DNA from: Spirochaetota bacterium
GTDB taxonomy: Bacteria > Spirochaetota > Spirochaetia > Treponematales > Rectinemataceae
Assembly: GCA_029265255.1 (NCBI GenBank)
Contig: JAJUJQ010000018.1
Span: 1 to 23,463, forward strand
Length of the DNA: 23,463 nucleotides
Direction of reading: 5' to 3'
The translations under genes were made by a program, and so were the position numbers. Under the pieces are notes generated by a model, which searched no databases, was not told the origin of the DNA, and saw nothing but the letters and a program-made list of their open reading frames with translations. Numbering within the stretch: position 1 is the first letter of the stretch; each line of letters begins with the position of its first letter. Positions 23,186 through 23,463 of this stretch are shown here, piece after piece.

Positions 23186-23202
23186 TGTATTCCTAATCTT
23201 CT
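23186..23202. repeat. IS terminal inverted repeat (right copy)
   Basis: Seventeen bases starting TGTATTCC are the exact reverse complement of 125-141. They mark the transposase-3' end of the right-hand IS. Confidence 0.8.
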
Positions 23203-23206
23203 CGCA

Positions 23207-23463
23207 CTACAGTTTTAGCGTTCCATTGAGGAACATTTCAATGGTCTCCCAGGGCCGCCGTCCCTGGTTTCTGTATCCCAGATGCGGTCGCTCATAATTG
23301 TACTCGCGAAGCCAGCTGTCCTGATCCTCCTGCAGCGACTCTACACTTTCATAGAGCTTCTTACGGAACACGACTCTGAAAAACTCGTCCAGGACCGTAC
23401 GGTTGAAACGCTCCACAAAGCCGTTTGTCTGGGGACGGCGAACCTGGGTCCGGCGGTGTTCGA
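23207..23463 (-). CDS. IS481-like transposase, C-terminal fragment (runs off the window)
   Basis: About 85 codons are visible. They include RRPQTNGFVERFNRTVLDEFF, in which the Glu of VERFNR is the last residue of the DDE catalytic triad of the integrase-core domain. WLREYNYERPHLGYRNQGRRP follows, the standard IS481/IS3-type C-terminal block. The stop codon is 4 bp inside the terminal repeat. The frame is open to the window edge; a GTG at 23416 is internal and not a real start. The fragment is consistent with being the other end of the transposase whose start lies at 1-89. Confidence 0.88.
   Translation of the reverse strand, partial: EHRRTQVRRPQTNGFVERFNRTVLDEFFRVVFRKKLYESVESLQEDQDSWLREYNYERPHLGYRNQGRRPWETIEMFLNGTLKL

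Larger units (their letters stand above)
23186..23463 (-). mobile_element. IS481-type insertion sequence, right window copy (3' end only)
   Basis: This is the other end of an IS that runs off the right edge: a terminal repeat at 23186-23202, then the last codons of the transposase. Its orientation is the same as the left copy, so the two are direct repeats about 23 kb apart. It interrupts the metallo-beta-lactamase-fold gene. Confidence 0.78.

Noticed and set aside
1..23463. A circular element or a composite transposon carried by the two IS ends
   Set aside because: If the two half-IS were one copy, the missing start of the MBL gene should lie just after 141. That sequence is instead the tail of another gene, with no signal peptide. 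The cargo is housekeeping (proS, glmS, fhs, tRNA), not transposon-like.

Overview
The window is a dense, mostly single-copy bacterial chromosomal segment of moderately high GC. It comes from a diderm: there are several exported proteins, and an ECF sigma factor sits beside a membrane anti-sigma candidate. The mix of an archaeal/eukaryotic-type prolyl-tRNA synthetase, a type II pantothenate kinase, formate-tetrahydrofolate ligase, a bacterial FatA-like acyl-ACP thioesterase and a presequence-protease-like M16C peptidase fits an anaerobic spirochaete (Treponema/Spirochaeta-like). That assignment is inference; there is no rRNA or other decisive marker here. Both window edges lie inside copies of what looks like the same IS481-type insertion sequence, in the same orientation, so the window is probably the unique stretch between two IS copies.

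Layout. 1-141: start of an IS481-like transposase and the IS end. 144-1022: a small three-helix PQ-loop/SemiSWEET-like membrane protein, divergent from a phosphoribosyltransferase. 1047-7023: three M16 metallopeptidases. Two are tandem and look like an active/inactive heterodimer; the third is a large M16C enzyme that converges on them. 7103-10067: an envelope-stress-like module. It has two exported Spy/CpxP-like helical proteins, an ECF sigma factor and a one-helix putative anti-sigma factor, with a standalone NIF3/YqfO-C-terminal-like protein on the opposite strand between them. 10110-14720: proS, an unknown polytopic membrane protein, a dolichol-kinase-like protein, tRNA-Val(CAC) and an MFS transporter. 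14820-16514: galU and coaW. 16566-18983: an enlarged glmS. 19046-21682: acyl-ACP thioesterase and fhs. 21846-23185: tpx, then an exported metallo-beta-lactamase-fold protein whose 5' end is cut off by the right-hand IS.

The strongest candidate for something undescribed is the spy-like/ECF module. Both Spy-like genes carry the same bipartite motif, G[G/C]AACC-N16-CGAC, at the same spacing and 30-40 bp before the start codon. This resembles an ECF promoter and suggests the sigma factor drives its own operon plus the separate upstream spy-like gene. A second cross-cutting pattern is that four genes (phosphoribosyltransferase, NIF3-like, galU, glmS) have a -10 hexamer 6-8 bp before the start codon and no convincing Shine-Dalgarno. 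Their mRNAs are predicted to be leaderless, while neighbouring genes have normal AGGAGG-type sites.
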